Numbered from the stretch's first letter, positions 45,668-57,773 are shown. The stretch: DNA of 64,000 nucleotides from Asterias amurensis (GCF_032118995.1 NC_092648.1:3983001-4047000); one strand, 5' to 3'. Numbers and translations: made by a program. Notes: a model not told the origin generated them from the letters alone.

Positions 45668-45711
45668 TGACGTCAGTGACTGATACAAAACTGCCGAGTG
45701 ATTTGACGTCA
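45668..45711. promoter_or_regulatory. paired CRE palindromes upstream of receptor C
   Basis: TGACGTCA at 45668-45675 and 45704-45711, the same 36-bp pairing as upstream of A. Confidence 0.6.
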
Positions 45712-46693
45712 GTGAATGATTCTTCAAAACTCTTCAAAACTCTTCATCAACCAACTTTTCAGTTGATAAAATATAGAATATTAATGTTTCCGTTGTTATG
45801 GCTCTGCCAAGGCCGTTTTTTATTAGCATGAGTGAAAGAATGATAAACACACGTTTGTTAAGTAATAACATTTAAAAGGTGCAAGAAAAGAGTTGTCATT
45901 TAATGTTTTTTGTTCTCTCATAAAAGGGAGCCGTTACATTTAATGGCAGTTTGTGTGTGTGTCCCATTTCCGTTCCTCTGATTGATTGATGATTAAATTA
46001 CTTTTTAATTTATTTATTTTGTGTTGTGCTGTAATTCAACCTTTGAGAAAAACTCTGTAAGTGTCGAAAAGTCAAAAACCATTAAACATGTCTGTGTAGA
46101 TTCTTATACGCAAAATGTAAATTACGTTACATACTTAATTTTTGACTACATTTTTTTTAAAGTTAAAGTTACGAATATTACAATAGTGCATAACTACATG
46201 TAACATCAAATACATAGGTGCAATTATTTTACAACGCGATGTAGTAAGCCACCAAGTGTTCGGGAAGGCCTTATTTCTAAGAAGTTCATAATTGCGTGTC
46301 TTACTGAAATTTTAGTTAAATTATCACACAATTTCTAAATTACACTAGTTTGAATACTGTGTACTGTGCATGTATATAGTGGGTATTATTTATGCGAAAC
46401 TCATTTTTGTGTTTACTTGTAAGTTCTTAATACATAAAATCATAAATATTCGCACACGTTGATGGCGATCATTTTTAGTTTTTGCGTTAGCGGAGCGCAC
46501 CCGGGTTTTTGTTTTCTAATTCGAGTGCTGTCTATTTTGTTCTTCGAAACGCCACATTGATTAAACAATGATTAATCAGTTAGACCATTTTGCAGAACAC
46601 AAAATCATCAAGTGGGTTGCTGTCGTAGGGGCAGGAAATACTATTGTCCACAAACTCCTAGCATGGTCGGTCCCATCGTAACCTTCTTCTCTC

Positions 46694-48112
46694 CTATTGT
46701 TCTTGGGCTTTGAAGACGGTCTCAGCCACAGTGCCAGTCACAAGACCGTCAGCCACCTGGTTCGAATCCCGCTGCTTACAAAACAGCTCCCTGATGCCTT
46801 TACGGAACGGCTTGATTGGTCATTGTGTAAATGACTGGATTCACACAGGAATTACCAACGGCTAAGATGACAGTGAGATATCGGACAGCTCCACCTAGAT
46901 TTAATGGAACACCGAAGTTGAAGAGCAGGAACCAGACTTGGTTTGGAGTCCAGCATACACAGAATGTGATGACGCAGGCCAGGAGTGTCTTCACCAGGGT
47001 TTGGGAGGCTCGGAGCTGCCACATTTCACGCTGGTTGATTGGATTTACTACCAAAGAGGCTGCAAGAGAAGGCACAAACTAACGCAATATAGATTCAAAT
47101 CGAAACAGAGTGACATCTTCCAATTTGTTTGGTACGCGGTACCAATCGATAGATGTTTATTACACAACAATGTTTTGCCAGAAATGAGTGTTTTTGTATT
47201 ACCCTTTGGTGTAAAATGTATTAGTTTATTGGTAAAGTATGTGGCAACACACGGCGTCTTTTTCTAACATGCTCATCCACACACCGGTTTAAGCAGTTTT
47301 CATCAAAAAGATTTCCACAAATTTGATTATCGGTTCAATGCAATTACTCATTATGATTTTTGTTAATAAAAACACGAGTCAAATGCCGAAAGTTTTCATT
47401 TGATCGAGAGCCTGATATATTATTAAAAAATATTCTAGAATGACTGAATAACTAACCTGTTCGAGTACTAAAAATCTGCACTTGTCTGTTGAGCTCAGAG
47501 ATAACCTTAAGCTGCGCAAAAGTCATCACAATGAATGGAGCGAAAAAGCTGAATGTGAAAGTGTACGATCCAACTGCCGCCTGAACTCCTCTGTTAGACC
47601 AGCCTTTAAAGTGACATCCCACTACTTCATCTTCTTCATACGTAAAGAAGGAAAAAGATTGTGAAACTGCGGCAAGTACCCAACACGCAACAATCATGAT
47701 GTATTTGTTTCGTTTGATGAAAAGAGTCTTGTATTTGTGTGGGTTGACGATGGCTACATAGCGCTCCAAATTGACAACAGTCAAATCGACACCAAAACTC
47801 ACCGAAGAACCCAGAGTTCGGAGCGGGGCGTGTTTTAGGCAGGAGGTAAACGGGGATAACCAGAATACAAGCCATGAAATCTACAATTGAGAGATGCACC
47901 AAGAAATCACTGGTATAAGACCGTAGGGACGGCACACGGAGGAGTACGATGGCAACCAGTAAGTTACCTGTGATACCAACCACGCAGATTATGCAGTAGA
48001 GAGCTAAGGTGAATTTGGTGAAACCTTCGGTGTCTCCCATTGTGGAGTCTCCTTCAGACGGTGATTCGTCAATACTTTTGACTGATGCTTCTGAGAGGTT
48101 GAGCTGCTCCAT
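46694..48112 (-). pseudogene. class A GPCR, copy D (damaged)
   Basis: Exon 1 spans 48112-47457 and exon 2 spans 47059-46694, with the same phase-1 donor and acceptor. Relative to A-C about 53 bp is missing from exon 1, between EFWCRF and VNLERYVAI; this removes most of TM3 and shifts the frame. Exon 2 has one extra base in the NKPFRKG region after NPVIYTMTN, so the tail is lost. The N-terminus (MEQLNLSEASVKSIDESPSE) differs clearly from A-C, so D is an older paralogue rather than a fresh copy; its 3' flank still matches that of B and C. Its promoter side has TATATAAA-type boxes near 48224 and 48290, and no CRE palindrome was seen. Confidence 0.88.
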
Positions 48113-48279
48113 GATAAAGACAAAGGCTTTTGTTTAACTGGTACTGTTGGCGTCTTATATCCTCACTCACTTTTATCTTTCGTTGGTTTCAGCTGAGTTT
48201 TCTTTGTCGTCTAATGTTCAGCTCGTATATAAAGACACACCACAGTACTTACGAATATCCTTCTGCAACTCTACGACGG

Positions 48280-49739
48280 CAGTTTATATACAGTTGTTGG
48301 GAATTTACTAATTTTATATCTTTTTTCAATCGTCAATGCAGAGAACGCCAATTTATTTATTTTGGTCCCAAATTGTACAGATTGGTGGACAGTAAATGGG
48401 GTGGCCTTGATAAAATCTCCCAACCTTACTTTTTTTTAATTTAGTTCCCCGTCTTGCTAAAAAAAAACTACAGAAATTCTAATATAAAACTGTGTGCTGC
48501 CTGTCAATAAAGGCCCCATAAACATCAAGGTTGCTTTTAGCGCTAAAAAGGTGACGCAGTATTTTCATGCAAGAATTCACCGCAACTTATTGATTTTTGG
48601 TTTTTGAGTGTTATCCGCTTGCTATTCAAGGCTAAAACAGAGATAATTGTGAAATGTGTATAAACGTCATTTGAAATGAAGTTCAAGAACGGCGCTTGCA
48701 TTGTGAATGAGTATAAAAACTAAGTTTCATCTTGGAATATGGGCTGAGCTTCAAAGGTTTGTTCAATTGGTTCAATTTTCAGTCCTTTCTGCGCTTAGAC
48801 CGACTGCGCAAGCTTGGTCACGTGACCTGAGATGGTCGGTGAACATCATCAAACATAAGTAGGATTTGAAACCTTGCATGGTGGTAATACGATATGGAAA
48901 GGTTTGCGGTAACACCATGTAATGATTATCTCTAATGAGTTGGGGGTGGTTCTGAAAAGAACCGTTGGTTTCAACTCGACGCTTCGATCAGTATGCTCTG
49001 ATCGTCTTCTGCTGTCTCAGAGCATACTGATCGAAACGTCGAGTTGAAACCAACGGTTCTTTTCAGAACCACCCCAACTCATTAGAGATATTCATTACAT
49101 GTGTTACCGCAAACCTTTCCATATCATGGAAACCACCACCGAAGTGCGTTAAAAGTACTCGATTATTTTTGCAGTGTTTGATCGAGGCTTCTTCTTGAAC
49201 CCTCTAAAGAATATCCCAGAGTTTATTCCGGAGTTTTTAGCCAGTTTCTGCAACAAGGAAATTCTCGGAGAATATCGCACCATGTATGGCATATTTTACT
49301 GAACGGATTTTCTATAAACTGCCCCCAATAATGATTTTGCTGCCGAATGAAAATATATAGGAATAAGCTGCAAATTCCTTCATTGTTTCCCTTGTACTAT
49401 TTGTTCCGAAAAAGTAAATGTCGGCTAGACTCTAATAACTTCAGTCTCCCTTGGCATGGACAGCTAGAGCCCCACTTCGCTTTGATTTATAAGGGGCCGT
49501 ACACAGTGCAAACATTACCGTGGACGCGATGCGAGCTGTCCGCTTAGAGCGTCGCTATTTAGTTAAACCATAGCTAAAAAGACAAACTTCTTTTGTAGAA
49601 GAATACTGAATTAAGTGAGGTGAATTTTCACATGTCGGTTTTGTAATGTGCTTAAAAGGGGTTTAACCGTAACGACATGGAAACCGTTGTTCCAAAACTC
49701 CTTGCGTTGACGTTTGTTTCCATCGTGATTTTTGTTCTC
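48280..49739. other. intergenic stretch between D and the exon 2 remnant of E
   Basis: No gene. Contains the large palindrome 48879-49138 and otherwise unassigned sequence. Confidence 0.5.
48879..49138. repeat. long palindrome (arms about 110 bp)
   Basis: Arms at about 48891-49000 and 49017-49125 match almost perfectly: GATATGGAAAGGTTTGCGGT and ACCGCAAACCTTTCCATATC at the outside, CGATCAGTATGCTCTGA and inverse at the inside. The loop is short (about 16 bp). Non-coding; a foldback-type element. Confidence 0.9.
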
Positions 49740-50556
49740 CTATTGATTTGAGCCATTGGAGACGGTCTCGGATACAGTACCAGTCGCTACAGTACTGTCA
49801 GCCACCTGGTTCGAATCCCGCTGCTTACAAAACAGCTCCCTGCTCCCTGATCCCTTTACGGAACGGCTTGTTGGTCATTGTGTAAATGACTGGATTCACA
49901 CAGGAATTACCAACGGCCAAGATGACAGTGATGTGTTGGAAAGGTCCACCTGGAGCCATTGGAACGCCAACATTGAAGAGTAGGTACCAGACTTGATTTG
50001 GAATCCAGCACGCACCGAATGTGATGACGCAGGCCAGAAGTGTCTTCACCAGGGTTTGGGAGGCTCGGAGCTGTCACATTTCACGCTGGTCTCTTGGATT
50101 TACTCCCAAAGAGGCTGCAAGAAAAGGCAAAATCAAGAAAATACTATAATACATTAGGCTCTAAACCCACCATTTTGTCCCGTTTGTGATAGGTATCCAT
50201 TGATACAATTATTGTACCTTGTGAATCGATCGATTTTGCCGTTAGAGATCAACAGTCTGACGCAACTTTTCACTTAAAAATCAGAGGAGTCGACTATACG
50301 TTGTCACAAGCGCTACCATTGAACACTTTTGATCATTGCCTCACAGTCGATATTTGTCGCTCGTACCACGAACAAACCTATATCTCGCACACAGAACGGT
50401 TTTTAAGCGTTTTTATGAAAATAGCTAGCGGGACCCGTGCGAAACTGAAAACATGGATTGGACCGACTTACTGCGTAACTATAGGACGGTAAAATATGAA
50501 CGCGGCTGATGGGGAAATTAAACGGGAAACGAAAGCAAAGAAAAGGTCATAATAAA

Positions 50557-50760
50557 TTACTAGCGGGATGCCGCGCTTCGCGCGGCACCCCGCTAGGATA
50601 TAAAAATCCTTTACACAAATATTTCGAAATGTGGGTGAGAGTGTTATACGCCTCTCTCAATATTTATGCATGGCGTCATAATTCTAACCCAAAATGAAGC
50701 TATTTCGCACGTCCACCACTACTTGCAGTGGCTGTACCCACCTCGTTTTGGGTTAGACAA
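50557..50760. mobile_element. hairpin-bearing repeat (GCCGCGCTTCGCGCGGC)
   Basis: The core hairpin TAGCGGGATGCCGCGCTTCG / CGCGGCACCCCGCTA is followed by a second inverted pair, CTAACCCAAAATGAAG and CTCGTTTTGGGTTAG (50682-50757). Non-coding. Superfamily uncertain. Confidence 0.55.
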
Positions 50761-51244
50761 CGTACCTTATGCATCTAGAAACTATAAGGCTCCCCCGTGA
50801 TCCTTATAGGGGTCTAATATGTTGGGCCTCCCTAACGTTACACGTTTTTCAAATCAGCGTTGATAGGTGAAACTGACCGTTAGCCAGCAATAACTAAAGT
50901 TTCTTTTGTACTACACTACCAAAACTTTCTCCACACACTCAATATTCATTCATAATGCTTGCATTTCCTTTTTACAAAACATCGTCAAAAATGACATTTT
51001 TACGTCCCACGATACATAGCGTTGCTACAGCACTATAAGTAAAGCGAGTTTTTGGAACATGCTGTGTGCCACAAATCTAATTTATCTACTGTTTTTTTTT
51101 TCGGGGGGGGGGGGGCGGGGGTGGTAAGAGCGTAGGCCTCTTTTTAGTTTATTCTCATCTGAATTGGTCTTGTAAACTTTCTGGTCAATAGGCTGCATGT
51201 ATAACGGGAGCACTTAACGTGAACGTCAAAAAAGTGTTTTGCAG

Positions 51245-51884
51245 GCAGAGATGCCAAGTCCAGAGGCTAGCTATATGTGAGATTTTTCAAAGCTCAACCC
51301 CCATCCCCCGGAAAAAAAATTGCCAGTTTAAGAAGGCCTTTTTAAATCGCCGCCCAACCTTTTTTTTTTTTTTTTTTTTATTAATAAATAAAACAATGTG
51401 AAATTTAATTGTGGACAAAAAGTGTTTCAAAATGCATCAAAAGCCTCCTCAGAATAATTAATACTCACTTGAGGTACACAGGAGATGTTGATGGTTAATG
51501 TGGAGGTTCGATTGTGTCAGATTATATCCTTCCAAACTTGAAAAAAATAGACTAAAAATGATGTCCAAAATCAATCGCTCACTTCTTCTGCCTGTTGTGT
51601 CTTCGCTAGTGGAGCGCATTTCAACGAATTTGCTAAAAGAATCGGAACAAACTTGTGCGCAATAAGCGTTTTGCGCTCTGCCGAATTTGAGCTGAACCTA
51701 CTGGATGAGCAAACGCGTGCGCAATCTGCAATTTTGCGCTCTGTTTGTACAAATTTTGTACAAAAAATGTCGTTAATTTTTTTTCCCGATCTCGCCCCAA
51801 TAATGGTTGATGTGCGTGTGAGCGTGAGACAGAGCCCAAATGCGTGAGTCTCACGCCTAATGCGTGAGACTTGGCAGGTCTGGT
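51245..51884. mobile_element. possible hAT-like element, GATGCCAAGTC ends
   Basis: Left CAGAGATGCCAAGTC and right GACTTGGCAGGTCTG are inverse copies. The right part is rich in GCGTGAGTCTCACGC words. A target duplication is not certain. Confidence 0.4.
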
Positions 51885-54800
51885 TTTGTTTTATTGTCAC
51901 TTTGGGCTTATTGCATCTCGCGAAATTTGAACGACAAACGACACAATTTCTGACCGCGTTCATGTTCACGCTGCTCTAGGAACAACCCTCCATACATCCC
52001 ATATCTCTGGAACCCTATATCGTACAAACTAAATAAAAACGATAAACTCGTCCCCACTCCTTAATTTTCTCTAACTTATTTCACTTTCAGAAAGCATGTC
52101 AAGTCATGTTTAGGGTTTATTACGTCCAGTTTGGGTCAATAGACAAACTCCTAAAAATGTACCCCATTCAGCCGCACGAGGTCTCTTTTGTTAATATTAT
52201 CTTCATCAGTAACCAACCCGACGGGCCGATGACTAAATTAATCTTCATAATGGATTTGGCAAAATGTACATTCTGAGACCTGACCGACACACTGCTCTAA
52301 CCAATTTTGTGAATGGACTTATTCAAAAGGAAACTTAATGTCGTTTTGCTTAACAACTTTGACCAAATGCAAAGCAAAGTTCTTTTTTTTACAGCTTCAA
52401 AACAGCCTTTGACGTGTGTGTATAAGTTTCACCATAGAGTAAGGAATGGTTTCACAATTCTACCGCCATGGTTAAACTCTGAAACTGCAACATTATACCT
52501 ACATGAACAGACCGTATTCTAAAACGGTATTCATGTACCCATTTGAGTTTACTGGCAAAAGGTCCAAGGTCGCCACCCACTGTCAACCTAAAGTGGTCCC
52601 ACGGCGACCTTCTTCACCAAGCAACAGGTGGCCTGTCTCAAACCAGACAACACACCGCTCTCAATACACTGACCAGAATGGCTCTTTGTGTAAGGCCCCC
52701 CACCCCCAAAATGTTATTAATTGTAAAGTTCCCTTAGACACCTTCCAACCTATAGCCGGCCCTACCCAATGTTTCCAAATTATTAAGCTTCCGTTTGATC
52801 CCATCCTTGTTCATCATGATAATTCTCATGCCGTTTGGAAGTGAATGCTTTTTTATAAATATTCTCCATTTAATCTTTTCAACAAATGAGTCACCCGCAG
52901 AAGGATTTCTAGGAAGTCTGATAACAACGTCGACCAGTGGTTGACACATGGTCACCTGCGAAACATCAATCTACGGTACTTAATCCATTCAATGCAAATT
53001 CGGTCAAATTCGTGAGATTGGTTTCGGATTTGTCCTGGCACACAGCCTCTTCGACCCTTTCGACCCTGCGCGGCAATGAATGAACCAATCCGGAGAACCA
53101 TGCTTAGTACAACACGAAAGTAACCTGACCAAAAAGGGCGGATCGAATGGCGGGTGGGCGTTCAAGGGGCAATGAATGAACCAATCCGGAGCACCATCTG
53201 CGAAACACTGTCCAATGAGTCGCCTGTCAGAAAGATTTCTAGGAAGTCTGGTAACAACATCGACCAGTGGTTAACGCACGGTCGCCGCCCAAACTTCCTC
53301 CAATCACATGACTTGTAAGTGCGAGTTTGGATCCGGGTTTTGCAGACTTGCAACCCGACGTCTGAAACCACACAAACGTATTGAATTCCACACAAACAAC
53401 CGTGTTGGATTCCACAAGGATGCCATACCACTGGACCTTCTAATTTTCAATCCAAGATGGCGCAGGTTACGCTTTTAATAGTATAGATACTCGACAGGAA
53501 AATAACGGGAGCAAAAATAATCGAAACGGGGTATCACGGTGACTGATGTAGGCACGGAGTGAAGGGTTAGAGTACTTGGGACGGGGAGAGGAAGGGTCAC
53601 ACGGTGGTAGTACGGGGACGGAATGTAATTGCGGAGGGACGAGAACATTAATTTACTCCCAAACACGCGATTTTCTTTGTAATTCGGAAATGCCAGGAAG
53701 CAAATGACAATAAAATAAAATAAAAACATTACACAATTACGCTAACATGTTTAAGGAGATCTGGAAGGGAATATTTGGAGTTTGTTACCCCCCCCCCCTC
53801 CTCAATGCAAATTATGACAAAATGAATAAAACACGCCTTAAAATTTTACTCCATCAAGATCCGCAGCACAGGGATTTGCAAAAAACAAAGAACAATTCCA
53901 ATGCGACAAGCGCCCAACCGGGGGAAAATCAAAGGGACGGGAATAAACTAATGATAGAGAACGGGACGAGAAAATAATAACACACTCCAAGATCTCCCCC
54001 CCCCCTAAAAAAAAAATTGAAAAAGGACTTATAACGATACGGGAAAGAAACAAAATAAACTGAACGGGAAGACAAATAAACGGAACGAGATATAAACGGG
54101 ATGGTGAATGAACCAATGGCGAGACTTTTGCAAAACTGGAAAACATGGTTAGGACCGACAAAGAATAAGCAACGGAAAAACGGACTTTTTAACTAAACTG
54201 TTCGAGAAGTTAACATCTTCACTTGTCTGTTCAACGTCGAGATAACTTTCAGCTGCGCAAAGATCATCACAATGAAAGGAGCGAAGAAGTTGACCGTGAA
54301 CGTGTACAAGCCGAATGTCACCTGAGCTCCCCCGCTAGACCAGCCTTTGAAATGGCATCCCACTACTTCATCTTCTTCATAGATGATGAAGAAGAAATAA
54401 GATCTTGAAACTGCTGCCAAAACCCAACACGCAGCGATCATGATGTATTTGTTTCGTTTGATGAAAAGAGTCTTGTATTTGTGTGGGTGGACGATGGCTA
54501 CATAGCGCTCCAAATTGACCGCCGTCAAACCCAAGACTGATGTCATCGTGAAGAACCAAAACAGGAAGCTGTTCCTGTAAAATCGACACCAAAACTCACC
54601 AAAGAACCCGGGGCTGGGAGCAGCTTTGGGCCTAGGCATGAGATAAAAGGGGATGACCAGAACACAAGCCATGAAATCTTCAATTGAGAGATGCACCAAG
54701 AAATCACTGGTATTAGACCTCAGGGACGGCACACGGAGGAGTACGATGGCAACCAGTAAGTTACCTGTGATACCAACCACGCAGATTATGCAGTAGAGAG

Positions 54801-55816
54801 CTAAAATGAATTTGGCGAAACCATCGCTGTCTCCCGTTGCAAGCTCCTCTTTGCTCGCTCCTTTTGTAATTGTCGGCAGCGTCGTGTAAAGACTTTCAAA
54901 TTGATCCATGATGGTTCGACGTGTGTCTTGTTTTTGAATATTTGTCTGTACGAACGTTTCTTTGAATTGACACAAGAACCCCTTTAAATGTGCATGTTCT
55001 ACTCGTTGAATGGGTTTATTTAAGCGGTTTTTTTTTATACTAAAATCTTCAAAGGCAACCCTGTCTGCGCCGTCACGCACAAGAGCAACCTTGTCGAAAA
55101 GATGTGCGCAAACGGAGAAAGGCTGCGACTTTGTATTCACGTGAACATGTCTTAAAATAAATGAACGTGGTAAACTTAGTGAAGAGTAGTTAATTAAGGA
55201 GCCCTGATGTGCACACGAAGGACTACCCGATGTCCTCAGGGTGGCAATCATCCGGTCTTGGCAGATCTAATTCTCCGCTCGTCAAGAAGTCTTTGAGGTT
55301 ACCTCGTTATTGTGTTTCTGTATTAAGGCTATCTGCTTTATGGCATCGTTCAAGGCAGCACTGTTGACGTTCATCTCAAGTTCTTCAAGTTGTCTCATGG
55401 TATTTAGAGGAACCAATAAACATGTATATACAATCGAACGACTTTGACCAAATGTAATAATTCAAAACTATTAAAAGCTGAAAAGCCTATAAGTAAGTTT
55501 GCATTCTCTTTATTTGTGGGGTATTTTAACCATAAAAAAAAGTTGATATATAGAACAATAGTTGTTTCGATTTTCAGTTTGGATCCAAGATTTTCACCCG
55601 ATTCTCCTACGTCCGTCTGCGAGACACAGAACGAGGTTTTTCTGTAAATGTTGTTGTTTTTTTTGTGTTTTTTTAAAGACCAAATTCATTTCAACCATGA
55701 CTTTCTATTCAGAGCTGATTACCAATTTGTAATAGAATCGGAGTCGAAAAGATACGCGACAATGTGGACAGGTTGCGATTTGATGTACAAGTAAACGTAA
55801 CAGAAAGTTGTTATGG

Positions 55817-55966
55817 GTGCGTTTGATTAGCTTCCCCGAGTCGACCCCAGTGTGTGGCGGTTTTTTTCCTAGGACGAACGTGGGCAGATAATTACCCACG
55901 TTCGTCCAGGAAAAAAAAACCGCCACACACCGGGGTCGACCCAGGGAAGCTAAACGAACGCACCCT
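55817..55966. mobile_element. palindromic GGGTGCGTT element, copy 2
   Basis: GGGTGCGTTTGATTAGCTTC on the left and GAAGCTAAACGAACGCACCC on the right; interior as in 9928-10081. TAT follows and precedes the element and may be a 3-bp target duplication. Confidence 0.8.
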
Positions 55967-55998
55967 ATGTGAACGAGATAGAGTGGGTAAAAAGAGTT

Positions 55999-56270
55999 TT
56001 AGAGTGTCATGGCCGAGTGGTTAAGAGCATCAAAATCAAGTTCTGGTTAAGTCATCTCTTCACCCGGGGTATAATTGGGTACCTGCGAGTGTAGTGGTTG
56101 ATTTTGTGTATGAAAAAGTCTTCGGAGCGCCACGGCAGCCCAGAGCTCAGCTGTATTCTCCAAAGGGAGCCGAGAAAGATTATAGGGATGTTATTGGCCC
56201 AATGACCATGGCACTAATGTAAAGCGCATTGACACGGTTATTGTAAAATGCGCATATAAAAATTTAAGAA
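55999..56270 (+). mobile_element. tRNA-derived SINE
   Basis: The head ATGGCCGAGTGGTTAAGAGC is a clear Leu/Ser-tRNA-like A box; the B box is damaged. The body has TGGGTACCTGCGAGTG, GCGCCACGGCAGCCCAG and GTAAAGCGCATTGACACGG. Confidence 0.65.
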
Positions 56271-56416
56271 TATGTTGACGCTGTTGTGTAATATAAGAGG
56301 ATTTGATGCGTTATATTAAAGCACTTCATTCCTCTCTTGCTGTATCTCGTTTCTCATTTAAAGTCGTTTTCATTTTTGACTATACGGTTCACTTTTGTAT
56401 CGCCTCTCTCAAGTGT

Positions 56417-57115
56417 TTAAAGACAGTGGACACTATTGGTAGTTACTCAAAAATAATTATGAGTACAGAACCTTTCTTGGTATAACGAGTAATGGGGAGA
56501 GGTTGATAGTATAAAATATTGTGAGAAACGGCTCTCTCTGAAGTATCGTAGTTTTTCCACGAGTTTGATTTTGAGACCTCAGATTTAGAATTTGAGGTCT
56601 CGAAATCAAGCATCTGAAACCCACAACTGCGTGTGACAAGGGTGTTTTTTCTTTCACTATTATCTCGCAACTCCGACAACCGATTGAGCTCAAATTTTCA
56701 CAAGTTTGAAATACACCAAGTGAGGAGACTGGCCTTTGACAATTACCAATAGTGTAACTCAAAATGATCATTAGCATAAAACTTTACTTGGTAACGAGTA
56801 ATTGGGAGCTGCTGATAGTATAAAACATTGTGAGAAACGGCTTCCTCTGAATTAACATATAGTGTTCGAGAAAGAAGTAATTTTCAACGAATTTGATTTC
56901 GAGACGAGTTAAATTTTGATGAGATCTCAAAATCAAGCATTTGTATGCACACAACTTTGTATGGTCTAGAGTGTTTTTTCTTCCATTCAACTTCGACTAC
57001 CGGTACCAATTGAGTTCAAATTTTCACAGGTTTGTTATTTTGTGCATATGATGGGATACACCAAGTGAGAAGACTGATCTTTGACAATTACCAAAAGTGT
57101 CCAGTGTCCAGTGTC
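56417..57115. mobile_element. two adjacent GTGGACACTATTGG-type elements
   Basis: The first copy starts TTAAAGACAGTGGACACTAT and ends CAATAGTGTAACTC at about 56760. The second runs on directly from ACTCAAAATGATCATTAGC to CAAAAGTGTCCAGTGTC. The head of the second is fused to the tail of the first. Confidence 0.8.
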
Positions 57116-57634
57116 TATTGATAAAACCTGTACCACGTGCACACATCATCATCACCATGCATGCTAACAATAACGTTACCAACAATAGTTTACGGGCGTT
57201 GCAAACAAAATTCTTTTGTAAATAATTGTTTACCACTTTTCAAGATATCATTTCATGGTTGTAATAACTTTAGAGATGTAACAAAGGTAGAGTCCAATAG
57301 TACAGTAAACATGTTCAAGAGATGTTTAAACTAAAATCACACTGACTGCCTACCCAAACATTAAAATGAATAGTGGGTGAAAAATGGAAGGCGAGAGTTC
57401 TAAAGAAGTTAATTAAAATTGTTGTTTGGGTTTGAAATATCGTCACTGCAAAGCATAATACTGACATTTTGTGAAATTATTATTCAATCAACTCTCGAAG
57501 GGTAATCAACCCTCCTAGAGGGTTCGTTGCACTGGAAACTCCAAAAGTCTGAAGATGTCTTGGAGGAAAACAATGATGAAATGCAAACAATCAAGAAAAT
57601 CTATTAATTGTGTGTTTGGACGTTTTTAAAAGGG

Positions 57635-57773
57635 TATAAACAAGTTGAAAGAAAAAGGTATATATATCTCGCATTTCAAAAATCACAAGTCACTTTCTGT
57701 CGCAGCTAGCCACACGAACAACTTCTTAGTGCAATCTGAACCAGGAGATTACACGTAAAGAACGCAGTAGCAG
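57635..57773 (+). promoter_or_regulatory. candidate promoter and non-coding first exon of receptor F
   Basis: TATAAA at 57635 and TATATATA from 57659 precede a stretch ending AGTAGCAG/GTAAGTTG (donor at 57774). The coding exon of F has a good acceptor (TTTATGTTGTAG) at 59911, so a non-coding first exon near 57690-57773 fits. No cDNA evidence. Confidence 0.45.

Larger units (their letters stand above)
41388..45903. repeat. tandem receptor unit carrying copy C
   Basis: Partner of 36961-41387; differences are scattered single bases and a few short indels. Confidence 0.9.
50115..54197. other. enlarged intron region of copy E
   Basis: Contains a GC-rich hairpin element (50557-50760), a poly-G tract near 51105, a possible hAT-like element (51245-51884), a local duplication (52915-52965 against 53215-53265, GATTTCTAGGAAGTCTG) and purine-rich sequence. 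No supported gene; the ORFs here lack similarity. Confidence 0.5.
49740..54909 (-). pseudogene. class A GPCR, copy E (exon 1 open, splice donor and exon 2 damaged)
   Basis: Exon 1 (54909-54198) is open and encodes TM1-TM5 with ERY and the usual landmarks (MDQFESLYTTLPTITKG start). The donor is CAG/TTTAGT instead of CAG/GTTAGT in the other copies, so the GT is lost and the frame stops two codons later. The exon 2 remnant (50114-49740) has a TGA in place of the first Trp codon (REMWQLR) and a 7-bp tandem duplication (CTCCCTG, plus strand) after helix 8. The intervening stretch has grown to about 4.1 kb. E therefore cannot make the normal receptor; a 238-residue five-helix product is conceivable. 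The in-frame upstream extension to 55251 shows no similarity. Confidence 0.88.
54910..57600. other. gene-less region between head-to-head receptors E and F
   Basis: Holds the palindromic element 55817-55966, a SINE at 55999-56270 and a tandem pair of GTGGACACTATTGG elements at 56417-57115. No gene seen. Confidence 0.55.

Noticed and set aside
51571-51969. 132-codon minus-strand ORF
   Set aside because: Overlaps the GCGTGAGTCTCACGC-rich repeat and shows no protein signature.
54910-55251. In-frame upstream extension of receptor E exon 1
   Set aside because: The ATG at 54909 matches the start of A, B, C and the fragment; the extension has no similarity and is probably 5' flank.
56443-56990. 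Recurring peptides such as SELRDN..RKNTL and related ORFs at many places
   Set aside because: They are translations of the GTGGACACTATTGG-type element in different frames; no frame is conserved between copies.
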